Of a stretch of DNA of 7,406 nucleotides, positions 5,559-7,406 are shown in pieces. Both the position numbers and the translations under genes were made by a program. The stretch is from contig JAGXLJ010000053.1 in the NCBI GenBank assembly GCA_018334775.1, positions 1 through 7,406 on the forward strand. Direction: 5' to 3'. Positions within the stretch are counted from its first letter, which is position 1. Every line of letters starts with the position of its first letter. Origin of the DNA: Halodesulfurarchaeum sp. GTDB lineage: Archaea > Halobacteriota > Halobacteria > Halobacteriales > Halobacteriaceae. The notes beneath the pieces were generated by a model. That model did no database searches. It worked only from the letters and a program-made list of their open reading frames with translations, and had not been told where the DNA came from.

Positions 5559-6050
5559 TCAGTTCGAAGCCGATTCGGCCGGGGTCACGTCAAGCACTTC
5601 GATTTCGAATTCGAGTGTCTCGCCGGCGAGTTGGGGGTTGAAATCCACCTTGACGACGTTATCGCCCACAGAGGTGATCTCGGCGAGTTCGCCTTCCTGG
5701 GTCTCGATAAACGCACCCTCCTCCGGCGTCTCTCCACCAAGCATCTCGGTCAATTCGGCGGTGTCAAAGTCCCGAACCCGTTCCTCGGTCCATTCGCCAA
5801 AGCCCTTCTCGGGTGGAATCATCACAGTCTCGGTCTCGTCAACGTCCATGCCACGCAGCGCGTCTTCGAGTCCTTCGATGACCTCGTTTGAACCAATTTC
5901 GACCGTGAGCGGTGTGTAATCACGTTCGGGCTGGGTCTCGTCCAAACCGGCTGCTTCCGCTACCGATTCGTGAGACGTGTCGAATACTGCGCCATCGTCT
6001 AATCGACCAGTGTACGCAACCGTCACGGAATCGCCGGAATCAATCGTCAT
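5559..6050 (-). CDS. FKBP-type peptidyl-prolyl isomerase, SlyD-like
   Basis: This 163-residue, very acidic cytoplasmic protein should speed proline cis-trans isomerisation during folding. The FKBP core is visible as VAYTGRLDDGAVFDTS (11-26), VEIGSNEVIEGLEDALRGM (50-68) and IPPEKGFGE (78-86). An insert follows (about 87-130), the position of the chaperone-like IF domain of SlyD and archaeal long FKBPs, and the chain returns with VDFNPQLAGETLEFEIEVLDV. In most SlyD-like proteins the return motif is N-H-P-L-A-G; here it reads N-P-Q-L-A-G, so the histidine is absent. The C-terminal tail is short and lacks the histidine-rich metal-binding end of bacterial SlyD. The ATG at 6050 is supported by a TATA-like box about 26 bases upstream. 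It is a single gene convergent with zinc ribbon copy 2. Confidence 0.93.
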   Translation of the reverse strand: MTIDSGDSVTVAYTGRLDDGAVFDTSHESVAEAAGLDETQPERDYTPLTVEIGSNEVIEGLEDALRGMDVDETETVMIPPEKGFGEWTEERVRDFDTAELTEMLGGETPEEGAFIETQEGELAEITSVGDNVVKVDFNPQLAGETLEFEIEVLDVTPAESASN

Positions 6051-6072
6051 ATGTAATCAAGTGTTGTGACAC

Positions 6073-6079
6073 TGATAAG
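6073..6079 (-). promoter_or_regulatory. TATA-like box of the FKBP gene
   Basis: On the minus strand CTTATCA lies 23-29 bases before the ATG at 6050, so the transcript is probably leaderless. The same CTTATC hexamer is found at the same distance before the ATG at 7273. Confidence 0.45.
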
Positions 6080-6148
6080 GGACGGCATCGGCAGACAGAG
6101 TGTCTAAGCGAACGCTCCGGCGGCCGGTGCAGCCGATTCCCGGACAGA

Positions 6149-6490
6149 TCAGAGAAGCACTTCTGTCGCGAGTTGTTGCAGTATCTCCTGCAGGTCCGCT
6201 CCCGCTTCGGCCGCGACAGACCGGGTTTAGGTCCCCGTCGAGAGTTCTCTGGCAAGGTTCACTCCGACAACCGGGAACGTCGTCGCCGCTATCATCCGGG
6301 CAAATTCACGTGGATTGGCCGGCTTGTCGTCAGTCACGGCAAAAGACAGGCACGGTCAGACCTAACGTAGGATGTTGATACACGCCGCCGATGACTTGGA
6401 GACCACGGGCAGCCAATAGACGGTGGTTGGTCGTTCGGGCCTATCGCTTGGAGCCCACCCTGAAGGACGGGGTTTCAAATTGCTATACAT
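6149..6490 (-). pseudogene. Apparent decayed coding frame downstream of the DUF1405 gene
   Basis: One minus-strand frame runs from an ATG at 6490, overlapping the DUF1405 stop as TGATG, to a TGA at 6149-6151, about 113 codons, broken by a TAG (6362-6364), a TGA (6356-6358) and a TAA (6227-6229). Between the stops the translation looks protein-like with GC-rich third positions: TTVYWLPVVSKSSAACINIL, then TDDKPANPREFARMIAATT and FPVVGVNLARELSTGT, then AAEAGADLQEILQQLATEVL. A GTG at 6337 could start a 36-residue product ending at the TAA. I do not recognise the family. The stops could be real decay, or the resemblance could be chance in GC-rich DNA. The first 15 or so codons overlap the hairpin at 6454-6471 and are probably not original protein. 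No better gene is seen in the 440 bases between the FKBP and DUF1405 genes. Confidence 0.3.
6454..6471 (-). terminator. GC-rich hairpin after the DUF1405 gene: terminator-like structure or IS200/IS605 end relic
   Basis: On the minus strand CCCGTCC and GGGTGGG pair around the loop TTCA, a 7-pair stem that includes two G-U wobbles and so is stable only as minus-strand RNA. It begins 19 bases after the DUF1405 stop. The surrounding AAACCCCGTCCTTCAGGG resembles, from memory, the right-end hairpin of haloarchaeal IS200/IS605 (TnpB-type) elements. No transposase is present, so either a transcript-end hairpin or a relic of such an element is possible. Confidence 0.4.
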
Positions 6491-7152
6491 CAGCCACTTG
6501 TTCGTTTCAGTTCGTCAATCCGAGTCGAAAGCGCGAGAAATGTTGCGACGAGCGTCAAGGTTACCGCGGCGCCAGCGGCCAGATCGTGAGCCAGCACGTC
6601 GTGGCTGAAACCGCCGGTCACCAGTTCGGCCCGAAGCCAGGTGTGATGAATCTCGCCTGCGATCGGGACGAAGTAGTCCACGAGATCGTTGAGGCCGAAC
6701 CAGAACACCCCAACCGCGACTGCGCGAATCGAGAAGGTCGCATACCGGTGGACGAGAAACGCTTCACCGACCATGGCGAGGTGGCTGGTAACCAAAAACA
6801 CGTACAGCCAGAGCGCGATCCCGCCGGGACCGTTCAGGAACAGTTGCACGAAGGGCGTCCAGAACCCCAATTTGAACGCGCCCATGAACCCGAGTACGTG
6901 AAGCCAATCGGCATCGTAATCGAACCGAAACGCGAGCAGGGAGAGCCCGATGAACATCGTGGCGAGGGGGCTATCGGGGACGAGTGGCCAGGCGAGGATC
7001 TCCGTGGAGGCGAGTTGAAACCGGTAATACCAGAAGCCAAAGGCCGTCCCGACGAGGTTGATGAGCGCTATCGGGACCACCAGTCGCAGGGCCAAGTCTT
7101 CGATTTGCCGTGGCAGGGGCGCAAGATACCACGGCGGTCGATCCGCCGCCAT
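6490..7152 (-). CDS. DUF1405 family membrane protein
   Basis: A 220-residue integral membrane protein with about six or seven hydrophobic segments: near 24-41, 62-76, 84-104, 110-127, 141-162 and 190-208, numbered from the ATG at 7152. The motif WPLVPDSPLA (55-64) after a first helix containing FGFWYY, and GLNDLVDY (153-160) with HHT (169-171), fit the DUF1405 family, related to Bacillus YpjA, whose function is not established. The frame is also open to a TTG at 7179, which would add nine residues. The ATG is preferred because the MAADRPPWYL start resembles a normal N-terminus and no promoter favours the TTG. The gene is divergent from the LeuA-type gene, about 120 bases apart, and a hairpin follows its stop. 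A 318-codon open frame on the plus strand is its shadow. Confidence 0.85.
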   Translation of the reverse strand: MAADRPPWYLAPLPRQIEDLALRLVVPIALINLVGTAFGFWYYRFQLASTEILAWPLVPDSPLATMFIGLSLLAFRFDYDADWLHVLGFMGAFKLGFWTPFVQLFLNGPGGIALWLYVFLVTSHLAMVGEAFLVHRYATFSIRAVAVGVFWFGLNDLVDYFVPIAGEIHHTWLRAELVTGGFSHDVLAHDLAAGAAVTLTLVATFLALSTRIDELKRTSG

Positions 7153-7241
7153 ATCCGGTGGGAAGTCGGGTGGTCTCAAAGCCGTGTTGGTCCCGGCACG
7201 GATTCCGGGACGTATGCGAGAGACTCACAGCGAAGGGAAGA

Positions 7242-7247
7242 CTTATC
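7242..7247 (+). promoter_or_regulatory. TATA-like box of the LeuA/CimA-type gene
   Basis: CTTATC is centred about 28 bases before the ATG at 7273, the distance for a leaderless transcript starting at that ATG. This is the main reason to believe that 7273 is the true start despite the frame conflict that follows. Confidence 0.45.
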
Positions 7248-7272
7248 ACCTGCAAAGCGTTCGAGACAGTTG

Positions 7273-7406
7273 ATGACGCATACTGAGGACACGCTCGGCG
7301 CAAGCTCGAGCGATCGAGTTCTTCCAGGGCACGTTAGCTACACGTAGCGAGTTCGAATCGGTCCGGATCTTCGATACGACCCTACGTGACGGCGCACAGA
7401 CCCCGC
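7273..7406 (+). CDS. LeuA/CimA-family acyltransferase (isopropylmalate, citramalate or homocitrate synthase type), N-terminal part with a frame conflict
   Basis: The last bases encode VRIFDTTLRDGAQTP (from 7361), the N-terminal signature of DRE-TIM metallolyases such as LeuA, CimA and NifV, which condense acetyl-CoA with a 2-oxo acid. The arginine and aspartate of TLRDG are the known catalytic and metal-binding residues. The A in DGAQ, instead of the commoner E, occurs in CimA-type enzymes. Upstream in the same frame comes AIEFFQGTLATRSEFE, a plausible N-terminal leader. This frame is open only back to 7277 and contains no ATG, GTG or TTG. The ATG at 7273, correctly placed for the TATA-like box, is in another frame and reaches TAG at 7345-7347 after 24 codons. 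A one-base indel between about 7276 and 7310, real or from sequencing, would join them. The gene continues past the right edge, so substrate and pathway cannot be fixed. Confidence 0.7.

Noticed and set aside
5912..6378. Plus-strand open frames across the FKBP start and the region beyond it
   Set aside because: Their translations are arginine/serine/proline-rich and unlike haloarchaeal proteins; part is antisense to the FKBP gene.
6391..7347. 318-codon open frame on the plus strand
   Set aside because: It is antisense to the DUF1405 gene, with a charged repetitive translation and no recognisable domain.
1..7406. CRISPR array, since a CARF-like protein is present
   Set aside because: No regularly spaced direct repeats and no cas genes are visible in the window.

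Overview
The window looks like chromosomal DNA of a haloarchaeon (class Halobacteria). The evidence is acidic proteins, GC-rich third codon positions, several genes with a TATA-like box about 25-30 bases before the start codon (leaderless style), and families typical of this group: a Bat-type HTH_10 regulator, an HFX_2341-type regulator, small CxxC zinc ribbons, a DUF1405 membrane protein and an archaeal SlyD-like FKBP. All family names come from reading the translations; no search was run.

Left part (1-1831, all on the minus strand). In transcription order there is a cysteine-rich HTH_10 regulator (1103-1831), a small unrecognised frame (816-986) whose stop overlaps the start of a 54-residue zinc ribbon (655-819), and the N-terminal part of an NrfD/PsrC-type quinol-oxidoreductase membrane subunit that runs off the left edge (1-375). 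A redox-type regulator next to a respiratory membrane subunit suggests an anaerobic respiration locus (sulfur/polysulfide, DMSO/TMAO or similar). The spaces between these genes hold several operator-like palindromes.

Middle part (1832-5467, plus strand). After a roughly 500-base gene-poor stretch comes a tight operon: DUF3311 small membrane protein (2328-2576), sodium:solute symporter (2573-4090, ATGA overlap) and an HFX_2341-type regulator with a CARF-like N-terminal domain and a C-terminal winged helix (4092-5030, one base after the symporter stop, with a very strong Shine-Dalgarno). The symporter probably imports an organic solute and the regulator probably controls that uptake or responds to it. 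Further downstream is a second zinc ribbon (5312-5467), clearly paralogous to the first.

Right part (5559-7406). This holds a SlyD-like FKBP prolyl isomerase (5559-6050, minus), a stretch that looks like a decayed coding frame with a GC-rich hairpin (about 6149-6490), a DUF1405 membrane protein (6490-7152, minus), and divergently the first codons of a LeuA/CimA-type acyltransferase (7273-7406, plus). The only ATG that fits the promoter of this last gene is out of frame with its conserved motif.

Most interesting points: the two paralogous zinc ribbons each lying downstream of a regulator gene, the short coupled frame 816-986, the symporter/CARF-like regulator operon, the inverted repeat centred on a TATA-like box before the HTH_10 regulator, and the frame conflict at the start of the LeuA-type gene. 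I found no CRISPR array, RNA gene or intact mobile element.
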